Positions 1 through 8,412 of a stretch of DNA of 64,000 nt are shown here, piece by piece. Under the pieces are notes generated by a model. That model did no database searches. It had not been told where the DNA came from and was given only the letters and a program-made list of their open reading frames with translations. This DNA comes from Aspergillus flavus. Lineage: Eukaryota > Ascomycota > Eurotiomycetes > Eurotiales > Aspergillaceae. The stretch is taken from assembly GCF_009017415.1 (NCBI RefSeq), contig NC_092406.1, forward strand, positions 5,828,001 to 5,892,000. The letters are read 5' to 3'. The position numbers and the translations under genes were made by a program. Position 1 is the first letter of the stretch, and every line of letters starts with the position of its first letter.

Positions 1-2215
1 CCGTAGCTTTCAATGACGACACATATTGGATAATCCTTGATGAGTGGTGCTTGCAATACCCAGAGTACAGCTCCTGTGGTAATGGACAAGTTAGGATCAA
101 GCATTTTTTCTTGCCATCAACCAATGAATAATTTTTGAGGACTGCACGTTGCATTGAAGACCGCTGGTAGAGACGCTTTTTCTTCGTATGCCCTCTATTA
201 CTTGATGGTGTGGCCTCGCCCACCTCATCTGCATCAGTAGTATCAGCAAAATCCTCCGGTTCAGCGATGGAATCTGTCACATCACGGGCACCATCAGTCC
301 CTCTGTCAGGCTCCCGTGATTGAAGCATAGTATGTGGCGAAATATATATGCCTTCTCCGTCTTTCACTACTTCACTAGTAGTGAAAGTGTCCACTTCATC
401 AGAAAACGGTGCCTTTGAACCCTGTGGCCTCACACCCTCGACTAGCTTCTCTGTCAGTGAGTAGAGGTGGTCGTACGGTTGCGATGCAGGCCGGTGTAAT
501 GTAAAGTCTCTTAGCCTCAGAAGCTGAAAAGGCTTTCGGGTTGTATCCTTCGTAAATATAACCCGCGAGCCCCACCGGTGAATGTTATTCACTAGTAGTT
601 CAATATCCATGAATCTCCCTTGGATAGGGCTGTAGAATCCAGAGCACACATAGTTCGCATGAATTGGAGTCGTATAAAGAGTCCATGTGCTGGTATATCT
701 CCGTGGGCGCCAGCGATCTTCAGCCCGTAAGAAGAGCGGTTCAACGTCCATCACGTGAAGCACAGTACTATACCTAAACGCCTCGAAGAGTCTTTGGATA
801 TTCTTGTAGTACTCTTTTACTTTGAATTCTCGTGGAGATATTCGGATTCCGTGGTCAATTGTCCATCCTTGAAGATATAAGATGTTTGGCCTAGATGCAT
901 TCATAGTCTGAGGACCCCACAACGACAATGCCAAGGGCAATAGTACCTCTTCATCGCCGAAAGAGAGAAGTACAGCCCACTGAGCCGGGGCCCCAGGATA
1001 TGGACAATCATAGTCCAGCTCAATGCGCACAGGGAGGGCTGAAGTCACCTAACGAATCCAGTGTCAGATGCAAATTATGGCTCATATAAGAATAATTAGA
1101 TCCCGTAGTTCTATACTCACCTTACTACTTGAAGTGGCTATGCTTTGGTAAATCAATGCAACACAGTACTTAAGTTCATCATAACAGGGTCTAACTGACG
1201 CATAGGAGCCCGTGTAACCACCAGTTGGCGCTCGTACACCAAATTCGGGGGCAAGTTCGAAAAGTTGCTTATTAACATCGACAACTCTAAGAGTAGAAAT
1301 ATTGCTTTCACCTGCCCTACTCGTGTATGTGCTCTCGGCGTGGATATTCAGTGAAGGTCGCTCCTTTGATGGTGAGCCAGACACTGTAGGCGGAGGAAGA
1401 GGATGGCCTGGATGAGAATGGATATTCGGACAATCTAAAAAGTTATATGCATCTTGAAATGTATACAGCTTTCCAACTCTCCCCCCTTCGATGCCAACAA
1501 AGGGGACAGGGTGTTGGAACGTATGGAGCTAGACGAAACATGTTTCAACTTGTGTCAATTCTTAGGGAGGTTGGGGACTAACCCTATGATCAGATGCTGT
1601 CAAACTCAACATATCCCTCAGCTGCCTTGGGCTTAACTGCAAATAGTATGAGAATTTGTGATTGACGAGGGAGCTCTCATCCTCGAATAAACCCTCATCG
1701 CCAGATACTGTCTCTCTTGTACCTTGTTGTGGTGCTGCTAGTGTCTTTGCCTGAACCCGAGGACGTTTGTCGGCTCTTTTAGATCCAGGAGGCATAGCGA
1801 CTATCTGGTCCTCTTCTCTCATCCACCGTTTCAAGGTGCCTTCCTCGACCAAAAGCTTTCTAGTTGCTACTTCCATGTTAATTGGATACCATCTCGAGGT
1901 TTCAACGTTTAGCGACCTAGCCTGCCGGCAATAGCGAATCGCGAAAAGCTTCTCTTCTCGTGTATATGTGAAACGTCTTGGCCGAACCATCCTGTTTGCA
2001 GTTCTCTGGTTACCTATACACTGGAGCGACCGGTATTGTTCCTCTGTGAGAGGCTCAACTAGTGCAGGGGTGCCGTCCTGGTAGCCCGGTCGAGCTCGCG
2101 AACGCCCCCAGCTCTGACTAGACTTGGATGATGAATCCAGCCTATCACCTGTGCTGTTTTCCATGGATTGTTCATTTTTTTCAGTGGTATGGTTCTTGTG
2201 GGTACTGGATACCAT
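1..2215 (-). CDS. Partial hypothetical protein with transposase-like HTH region (runs off left edge)
   Basis: I do not recognise the full protein. Three exons can be joined, all in phase 0: 2215-1583, 1528-1121 and 1048 to beyond position 1. The introns are 54 nt (GTTAGT...CTAG) and 72 nt (GTGAGT...TTAG, branch-like CTGACAC). At least 696 residues are encoded. The start is the ATG at 2215. Residues of about 75-140 contain RRFTYTREEKLFAIRY, followed by a basic stretch with LKRWMREEDQI. This resembles the CENP-B/Psq-like helix-turn-helix found in fungal pogo-type transposases and related orphan proteins. Exon 3 is rich in aromatic residues, then acidic and disordered, and ends near position 1 with a Cys/His group (CLILTCPL, then YCKHH) that could bind metal. 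No DDE catalytic domain is visible in the part present. It may be a domesticated transposase relative or an ordinary DNA-binding protein. The exon structure is well supported; the function is not. Confidence 0.6.
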
Positions 2216-2590
2216 GGTTGCCTAGCTCGACTGTCTTATGTTCTTATGGTTGAGTATATCCTTGGGTAAAGACTGGAAATATGAGGGCACCATTTATCAC
2301 AGGGCTGGGGTGTGGGAGGGTTTTTAAAAGAAAGGATGAATAAGAAAATAAACAGTGCTGATGCTGGGAGACAATGAGAGGTTCTGTTTGAGGTTCTGTT
2401 TGAAAGGTAGAACTAGTCAACTGAATGCCCTTAGAGCCAATTCACTAAGCAGTCAAATGTGATTCACTTGACAATGAACCTTGAAATCTAAATTCACTAA
2501 GAAAACTCACCCATCACCTTAGAAATGGATCTGGTAGTATTGTGTGCTGTACGAGGCATCTCAACTAGATACATAGTGGATAAACCTATA
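2216..2590. other. Intergenic
   Basis: This is the promoter side of the leftmost gene and the 3' side of the TFIIIC-like gene. A near-direct repeat (gaggttctgtttga, twice around 2376-2403) is visible. I see no coding potential. Confidence 0.5.
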
Positions 2591-3552
2591 TTATAGAGAT
2601 TGTGCCTTTTTCAGGATTAAAGATCTCATGAAGGCTTGCTTGCGAGTGTAGTTCTGCCCGAAGCTTTGGCCATATCTCTTGCGATCACCACTACGGGAAC
2701 CACCTTTGTAGTCGTCCGGGATGTCCAATAGACACTCATAATCATCCACTGCAGGCTCTTCTCCATCTCGTATGGTCATAACTTTGTCAGACATGATTTC
2801 CCATAGTTTTGCATTCGTGCCGTTATAGAAAAATCCATTCTGGGGACAGAAAGAGTGACGAATTGTAGTTGTCGACCAGATTCGATGAAGTTGATCATCA
2901 GAAATGTCACAATATTGCCAGATATTGTCATCTGTATATAGTAAATTTCCGTCAAAAACGTGAGAGTTGTCGCTGTGTTTAGTGCGAACCACTCTTGGGA
3001 ACGATATTTCGACGGTTAGGGGTGATGTAACAGAAGGCTCCGCGATTATAGGGTCATAGTTCCACGGAAATTCATAAGTTTGATACATCCTATATTCAGG
3101 TCCCAGTCTTGGGTCAATTCCAAATGCTACAAGAGCATGTTTCCAGGGCCCATTTTTGAAGGAGTAGCCACAGTAAGGAAGCGCTTCGAATAGACTTAAA
3201 AGATCTGGGACCCGAGTGAGATTCTTCAGGACCCTTGGGGTAGCGACGGGCCGTCTGCGCATCACGAGTCTGATGTCACGTAGCAATGCTCGCATGTCGT
3301 GTGAGAGAGAGTTTTCTGATGGTAGGCTAGTCAGTGGCTCGTTCGGGACGTGAGTTGAGTCTACGGATATTTGCAACTTGGGTTGCGCATTAGAGCAAAA
3401 CTTGATGATGTGGGAGATAAAGGGGGGGTTACAATTTTCTCTTGATACTCCTGTTGCTGGACTGAGATAAACCGGCTTGGGGGAGGTATATGATTATCCG
3501 GCTCATATGTTTCCTTGTTCACGCCATTATCCTCTTCCAATCGGGCTGCCAT
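2591..3552 (-). CDS. Short TFIIIC subunit Tfc1/tau95 (GTF3C5)-like protein, C-terminal half only
   Basis: The frame 3376-2591 matches the C-terminal DNA-binding part of the TFIIIC tau95/Sfc1/GTF3C5 family. Seen in sequence: an RRRPVATPRVLKNL helix, then PYCGYSFKNGPWKHALVAFG, then IDPRLGPEYRMYQTYEF, and later FDGNLLYTDDNIWQYCDI. In full-length proteins this HTH region follows an N-terminal triple-barrel domain, and the complex binds tRNA gene A and B boxes. Here that N-terminal domain is missing. The frame stays open upstream to about 3488 but has no ATG. A separate 63-codon frame with an ATG at 3552 overlaps it, so an intron or a frameshift must join them. A 47-nt GTGAAC...CAAG intron would give a continuous phase-0 product, but its donor is weak. 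It may be a diverged truncated paralog or a decaying copy. It lies about 1.1 kb from three unusual tRNA genes. Confidence 0.5.
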
Positions 3553-4659
3553 ACTTGCGGTTCTACGATGAACACCCGGAAGATGGCAGGTGAGGTACTT
3601 GATGCTGTTACAAGGATGGAATCTCTTGACAGTGACACTCAGATGTAGTAAGCGAATAACCTCGATGTCCTCAGGAGGGGGGGGACAGATACAGGCCGGT
3701 CATATGGGTTGGGTATCGTGTGTTGACCCGGGGGTGTGAGAAGTGGAAATATAAATCTTCACTATCGGTGGATCATCTTAATGCTTACCAAGAGTAGGTA
3801 GGGCTATCTAGGAGTGAATGTGGTTTCTAAATATATATGAGGCCGTTGGCTTACACATAAACAAAGAAAGGTAGTATACTTTGGTGAATTCTCCAATAAT
3901 GGACATTTTGGGGTGACAGGCTATTTTTATCTTCGATTGTTAAGAATAAACCATTAAGCGTATACTTAGAAGAAAAAAAAAAAAAAAAAAGGAAGAGAGA
4001 GAGAGAGAGAGAGAAGGTGTGTAGATATGGATAACCGCAGAACCGTTACCTCCTCCGTACTTACTCAAAGGAGATTTGGGAGACTCTCGATATACTCCTA
4101 TAATTACAACAATTTAGAGTGAGCTTTTGAGAGTCCCAGGCATCTGGACAATGTCTTAAAGGTTTCAGATTTTAGCCTGTAGGAATACGTAGCATTCTCA
4201 TTGCTGTAGACGTTAGTTCGCAAGGCTTAGTTAGGTAGGTGGTCGAACTAGAATTCTTACAGGCATATATTAGGCCAAAACCGTCTATAGCCTAACTAAA
4301 GGTGCGAGTATAGGATACGTTCGAATATATCATTGATATTCAGAATCTAATTGCTGGTAGAGAGTCTTTGGTATATCACGTCGCAGTTGCATGAAGCATT
4401 GTTATATATAACAGATGGTCATACGTCTGTGATAATAAAATAGAATATTATTGGACCACCAGTCGCTCTCCTAGAACTCCGTGTATAGAAAGTTTCAAGT
4501 TGGCCCTCCTAATTGAATTAGGATTTAATATAGTTCCAGGTGTCTTGTTGATGAGCCCTTTTCTGCCTGCTGTACTGTCCCTTTTCTTAAGGGGAAGTGG
4601 TTGGGTTGTATAATAGTAGCCGTATTTGAATGCAAAATCCAACCAGAAGGCAATAATAA
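3553..4659. other. AT-rich intergenic region with simple repeats
   Basis: No gene is visible. It holds a G8 run near 3674, an A18 run (3973-3990) followed by (GA)10 (3995-4014), and AT-rich sequence with many stops in all frames. The nearest feature downstream is the first tRNA-Leu gene. Confidence 0.5.
3973..4014. repeat. A18 run and (GA)10 microsatellite
   Basis: Eighteen A residues are followed after a short spacer by ten GA units. This is simple-sequence DNA with no other structure seen. Confidence 0.9.
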
Positions 4660-4824
4660 GGCAAGATGACCGAGTGGTTAAGGTAAATTCGCACTGCCCT
4701 CACACAATCGATCGACCTCATCTAACAGGAAAATAGGTGTATGACTCAAGCTATAGCTTGTCCTAGACAACTAGGGTTACTTCATATGTCGCAAGACGCG
4801 TGGGTTCGAATCCCACTCTTGTCA
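4660..4824 (+). tRNA. tRNA-Leu(CAA), copy 1, with two introns
   Basis: The acceptor stem is GGCAAGA (4660-4666) paired with TCTTGTC (4817-4823), with one G-U, and A4824 is the discriminator. The T-arm is GTGGG-TTCGAAT-CCCAC (4800-4816). The anticodon stem TATGA/TCATA is interrupted by a canonical 30-nt intron (4751-4780) after G37. The anticodon is CAA (4747-4749). The variable arm GTC-GCAA-GAC is type II, as expected for leucine. A second insert (4683-4736) splits the 3' strand of the D-stem and looks like a spliceosomal intron. Removing both leaves 81 nt with an ACC/GGT D-stem. The A-box-like element (TGACCGAGTGG, 4667-4677) lies before the D-arm insert and the B box (GGTTCGAATCC, 4803-4813) is intact. 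A T6 tract follows. It could instead be a pseudogene, but every stem of the mature form is intact. Confidence 0.85.
4683..4736 (+). other. D-arm insert of tRNA-Leu copy 1 (spliceosomal-intron-like, 54 nt)
   Basis: The insert starts GTAAAT, has the branch-like motif ATCTAAC 12 nt before the end, and ends AATAG. It sits between the second and third conserved bases of TTAAG|GTG, so removal restores TTAAGGTGTATGACTCAAG. The length and signals match mRNA introns of neighbouring genes (50-70 nt). Because GT starts both the insert and the following exon, the break can slide by 2 nt, but only this placement gives GT...AG ends. Confidence 0.75.
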
Positions 4825-4827
4825 ATC

Positions 4828-4833
4828 TTTTTT
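4828..4833 (+). terminator. Pol III terminator of tRNA copy 1
   Basis: Six T residues start three bases after the discriminator base, as expected for an RNA polymerase III stop. Confidence 0.8.
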
Positions 4834-4886
4834 ACCCGTCCTAGTAGATGTTCCTGTGTTTATCAGGAGTGTCCTTTTTCTTTTTC

Positions 4887-4919
<33 letters not shown>

Positions 4920-5517
4920 CCCTGTGTTTTTCTTGTTACATACACCTCTTGTCACAGATTTGATAGCGATCATGCAAGGTGACTGTACCTGATGCCCTGT
5001 CCCATGTGCATGAACAACTCGGTGGCCGATCGGCGACGTCGGAGACTATACCCGTTGCCTTTCTAATAACGCACAGTGGCCCCTGCTGGGAATATTGTAT
5101 ACAAAGAATCCTAGGGGTCTTTCAGCTATAAATTAGCACTGGAAATCGTAGTAGAGTAAATCAAGAATCAGTCTTCTGTCTCTAGTATCTACTGCCTAGC
5201 GCTTTGCCTACATATCCTTACCTAGTTGACAGGTCCTCTACCCTGATTAGTAGATTGGCAAGTAATCACCGCTCAATTCAACACCTAATCAATTGCGTTC
5301 TTCCACCAGCTCTTTCTGTTTTTCCTATATCTTTAGAATAAGCAGTCGAATAACCAGATCAACTTAGTTTATCGTTTTTTGTATTGAATTATCTCATCAA
5401 ATTGAGTATCCTACTAGTCCTTTGAGGGTTCTATTTCAACGACTTTTTCAGTTGGGCGTCATCACTAGATGAGGTATGGAATAGATAGCCTAACTCGGAT
5501 AACTTAGTCATCAACAC
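4834..5517. other. Spacer between tRNA copies 1 and 2
   Basis: A pyrimidine-rich tract (about 4873-4921, repeated TTTTC units) is followed by unique AT-rich sequence. I found no fourth tRNA copy or T-arm remnant and no gene. Confidence 0.5.
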
Positions 5518-5686
5518 GGCAAGATGACCGAGTGGTTAAGGTGTAAGTACCGACGTCGTCTATATTGTAACTCTAGCAGTTATCTAACCTTATCTTATTA
5601 GGTATGACTCAAGCTACAGCTTGCCCTAGAGAATAGGGTGCCTTCATATGTCGCAAGACGCGTGGGTTCGAATCCCACTCTTGTCA
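5518..5686 (+). tRNA. tRNA-Leu(CAA), copy 2, with two introns
   Basis: The spliced sequence is identical to copy 1: the same acceptor stem (5518-5524 with 5679-5685), D-stem, anticodon stem, type II variable arm and T-arm. The anticodon CAA is at 5610-5612. The canonical intron is 5614-5642 (29 nt) and contains GCTTG, able to pair with the CAAG of the anticodon region, the usual pairing in nuclear pre-tRNA introns. The extra D-arm insert is 5543-5601 (59 nt). Removing both gives 81 nt. A T6 tract follows at 5693-5698. Sequence just outside the gene (CATCAACA before, TTTTTTGATACCT after) matches copy 3, so copies 2 and 3 come from a tandem duplication of about 245 bp. Confidence 0.87.
5543..5601 (+). 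other. D-arm insert of tRNA-Leu copy 2 (spliceosomal-intron-like, 59 nt)
   Basis: It starts GTAAGT (the consensus donor), has TATCTAAC 16 nt before the end, then a pyrimidine-rich stretch and TTATTAG. It lies between T25 of the D-stem and G26. Removal gives TTAAGGTGTATGACTCAAG, as in the other two copies. Its internal sequence differs from the inserts of copies 1 and 3. Confidence 0.8.
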
Positions 5687-5692
5687 TTATTC

Positions 5693-5698
5693 TTTTTT
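5693..5698 (+). terminator. Pol III terminator of tRNA copy 2
   Basis: T6 tract shortly after the tRNA 3' end. Confidence 0.8.
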
Positions 5699-5762
5699 GA
5701 TACCTATTGCTAAATCCTCTTTCAGATATATAACATAATATAGTTTTCTTTAACATCAACAT

Positions 5763-5929
5763 GGCAAGATGACCGAGTGGTTAAGGTGTAAGTACTTTGT
5801 CGTCACACAAACTCAATTGGTCAACCATTAACAGTATCCTCAGGTATGACTCAAGCTATCGCTTGCCCTTGTAAATAGGGTCGTCTTCATATGTCGCAAG
5901 ACGCGTGGGTTCGAATCCCACTCTTGTCA
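5763..5929 (+). tRNA. tRNA-Leu(CAA), copy 3, with two introns
   Basis: The spliced 81-nt sequence is identical to copies 1 and 2. The acceptor stem pairs 5763-5769 with 5922-5928, and A5929 is the discriminator. The anticodon CAA is 5852-5854. The canonical intron is 5856-5885 (30 nt), again with a GCTTG that can pair with the anticodon. The extra D-arm insert is 5788-5843 (56 nt). A T7 tract (5935-5941) follows. It is a tandem duplicate of copy 2, starting 245 bp downstream, yet both introns have diverged from copy 2 while the exons have not. Confidence 0.87.
5788..5843 (+). other. D-arm insert of tRNA-Leu copy 3 (spliceosomal-intron-like, 56 nt)
   Basis: It starts GTAAGT, has CCATTAAC 14 nt before the end, and ends TCCTCAG, a textbook fungal intron layout. 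It lies at the same place as in copy 2, after the D-stem GGT. Beyond the first eight bases (GTAAGTAC) it shares little with the copy 2 insert. Confidence 0.8.
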
Positions 5930-5934
5930 CTGTC

Positions 5935-5941
5935 TTTTTTT
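5935..5941 (+). terminator. Pol III terminator of tRNA copy 3
   Basis: T7 tract a few bases after the tRNA 3' end. Confidence 0.8.
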
Positions 5942-6076
5942 GATACCTTTGCTTTAAATCCACATTTCCTCTCCTGCTATCTTGACGGCTGGATGGATAC
6001 CTTATTATTATTGCAATCCCTGAAACCCGCTTCTCTATAGTCCTCTACTCAACCAATACGCAACTGCCGTACTACG

Positions 6077-6382
6077 ATGGTCGATTCATCTCTTCTCTTC
6101 TCCGATACTTGTATCAACCCTATGGAACTTGAACTGCTGGACTCAATCAAACAGCTGATGCAAGTACGTCGTTCTTTGTATAATCCAGCTGCTGCTTTGA
6201 CTCGGTCTGGTCATTAAATGACCCAAGGTGAATACCGACACCAGAATGATATATTCACAGTCAAGTTTCAAGTATCCTTTGATACCCAGTCTCTTCGAGC
6301 TCTACTCTTGGACGAAACAGGTCTAAAGGCCTGGAGAACGCAGTTTATCGTAATATTTACTGATGGTATCTATCGCTCTTGA
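6077..6382 (+). CDS. Possible small two-exon gene, 74 residues, unknown
   Basis: An ATG at 6077 opens 29 codons (ends DSIKQLMQ) up to a good donor, GTACGT, at 6164. An acceptor CACCAG at 6244 puts the next exon (6245-6382) in a frame that stays open for 45 codons and reads like protein (includes FDTQSLRALLLDETGLKAW) before TGA. The 81-nt intron has AATGAC as a possible branch site. An alternative acceptor at 6227 gives a different 33-codon tail. I do not recognise the family. It could be a remnant of a larger gene. Confidence 0.3.
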
Positions 6383-6871
6383 TAACTATATCTCCATTTT
6401 CAATATTATTTCATTATACAAGCGATCTAATCGTCTCTCGCCGTAGCACTAGCCTTCGAAAGAGCAGCTTTAAGAACCCATAAATCCGATGTAGGCCAAA
6501 CATGCAATTTCAACCAGGCCCCCGGAAGCGAGACGACGGGACCTCAGCCGAGCCAACATCAATTTAACTATCCGTAGTAACTCAAGTAAACATACCTCCT
6601 GTATCCAACATCCATAATATATCCCAGCCCCCAATGCCAAGACCCACACCTAACTGCGCATAGTTAGATCCAGAAAGACCCCTCGGTCTGTTTCAGAACT
6701 TGTGTTGTGATAGGCCGTAAGATCTTACAATATAAAAGAAACACGAGTGACCTCAACCCATCTTACATTAGAACCCAATTTAACAATCCCACACAAGTCG
6801 TGTATACGACCCTCAGATCCAACCACCACCTCCCAAACATCTACAGACTAAACCTCCCACTCTAACCAAAC
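6383..6871. other. Promoter region of the DUF1993 gene
   Basis: No coding signal is seen. It contains the TATA-like element listed separately and a CA-rich leader just before the ATG. Confidence 0.5.
6731..6738 (+). promoter_or_regulatory. TATA-like element
   Basis: TATAAAAG lies 141 bp before the ATG of the DUF1993 gene, a plausible core promoter distance for a fungal gene with a short leader. Confidence 0.4.
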
Positions 6872-7387
6872 ATGGCCCACACATTCTACGACGGAACCAT
6901 CCCGGTACTCCAATCCATCCTCAAAACCCTCTCCCACATCCTCCACCGCGCCTCCCAACACCCCAACGCCAATGCCCTCCTCACAGCCCGTCTCCACGAA
7001 GACATGTACCCCCTAACCGACCAAGTCCGCATCACGACCCAGTTCTCCGAGAACCTGGTTGCACGACTAACCGGTCGAGAGCCGGTGTCGTTCGACGGCA
7101 GTCCGACGACATTTGCCGAGTGCTATGAGCGCATTGAGACGGTGTTGAAGGCGCTCAACGAGGCCGAGAAGATCGTCGTTAATCGGCAGGCGGATGTTGT
7201 CGCGAAGACGCCGATGGGGCCTGAGACGGCGGTTGAGATGTCTGCAGCGGCGTATGCGCATAGTATTGCTTTGCCGAATATTTACTTTCATCTTACTACT
7301 GCGTATGGGATTCTGAGGAAGGAGGGGGTGGAGTTGGGGAAGAGGGATTATTATGTTGGGTTTTTTCCGGTGCTTGGGGGGCAGTAG
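6872..7387 (+). CDS. DUF1993 family protein
   Basis: This single-exon gene encodes 171 residues, close to the usual length of DUF1993 proteins, small cytosolic helical-bundle proteins of unknown biochemical role. Features typical of the family are the start (MAHTFYDGTIPVLQSILKTL), the central ITTQFSENLVARLTGREP, and the C-terminal segment with YFHLTTAYGILRKEGVELGKRDYY. The start ATG is preceded by AACCAAAC, a good fungal context. No signal peptide or membrane segment is present. Codon use shifts from C-rich at the 5' end to G-rich at the 3' end, a local composition skew and not a frame change. The function cannot be inferred beyond the family. Confidence 0.8.
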   Translation: MAHTFYDGTIPVLQSILKTLSHILHRASQHPNANALLTARLHEDMYPLTDQVRITTQFSENLVARLTGREPVSFDGSPTTFAECYERIETVLKALNEAEKIVVNRQADVVAKTPMGPETAVEMSAAAYAHSIALPNIYFHLTTAYGILRKEGVELGKRDYYVGFFPVLGGQ

Positions 7388-8412
7388 AGGATGACCTTAG
7401 GGATAGTGTGTGTCTGTGACTGTGAGAGCTGGTGATTTTCCTATATTGGATGGACTGTGAGGTTTATTGTTGTAGATTGCACAGATGGCTAGGTTTTGTG
7501 AGGTTCACATTAGATATAGATAAACATTTGTTCCCACCTATACGAGGCGTCGGATAGCATAGTAACTCGGATATTTATCAAATTGGTTGCTCACCGTAGC
7601 TGAATACTCTCTTCTCTAGGGCACCAATTGTCAGCGGTAATATCCATTGATCTTCCCAGTTCTCATACTACTAGTAGGTAAACAACTTCGATCTACCACC
7701 CACTAAGAAATAGATAATACATTATCTCAACAAATAGACCAGCAGCCAGCAGGCTTTTCTGTGCCCACAGTGATCCATAGAAGCGAACTAGGGTACGTAT
7801 TCAGTTGGATTTGACCTAAGACACCTGTCATTGCAGTGGGATTGTTACGATTTCTCAGAAAACGCGTGGGGCTGTATAGCTCAGCCATAAGTGGAGCTCC
7901 TACGTGACGTTATTTGATTGAGTGGAATTTTCTCTCTCAATTCAAATTGTAGTTAGGCTTATTCAATAGTCTGTAGATCCCAAAACTGTTGCTACTCACA
8001 ACATGGTCCAGTTCTCAGGCGATTGATTTCATTATCCAGCACCATTTTCTCAGCAGATCGGCCTCACCGTATTCATTGGGTAGTATGTACATATCATAAT
8101 TGAACTGTCATATATAGCGCCTATTCAGCTGCATTTAAGAGCCAATCAAACAAAGGCTTCTGGTATCATTGCTTTTCCTTGACACGTCGACCCAGCCAGC
8201 CTTGCACTATTCGGAGTCTAATGAGGCGAGTTTGCCTCATGCACTTTTTTCCGGTGCCTCATCATCTGCGTATAGCTTTCATTGCATTGAGCCCTCACTG
8301 CGTATGATAAATAGAGGAAATCTTTTATCCTTGTAAGCCCCAAAGTGTACAGTACCTTGTGTTCATCGAATGGCAGCTATATTTCCTGATACTCAATACG
8401 GAAGCAAACACC
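7388..8412. other. Intergenic
   Basis: No gene is seen. A perfect 7-bp inverted repeat (ATGAGGC-6-GCCTCAT, about 8220-8239) is present upstream of the membrane protein gene. The rest is AT-rich with frequent stops. Confidence 0.5.

Noticed and set aside
4741..4992. 83-codon plus-strand ORF across tRNA copy 1
   Set aside because: It overlaps the tRNA gene and runs into a pyrimidine simple repeat (poly-Phe/Ser), so it is a chance frame.
4660..5929. D-arm inserts as group I/II introns, SINEs or assembly artefacts
   Set aside because: They are too short for group I or II introns and lack poly-A tails or long duplications. Three independent copies with different insert sequence but the same signals and the same spliced product make an assembly error very unlikely.
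8359..8412. N-terminal extension of the membrane protein
   Set aside because: The extension starts at GTG, and the first ATG (8413) gives a proper signal peptide.
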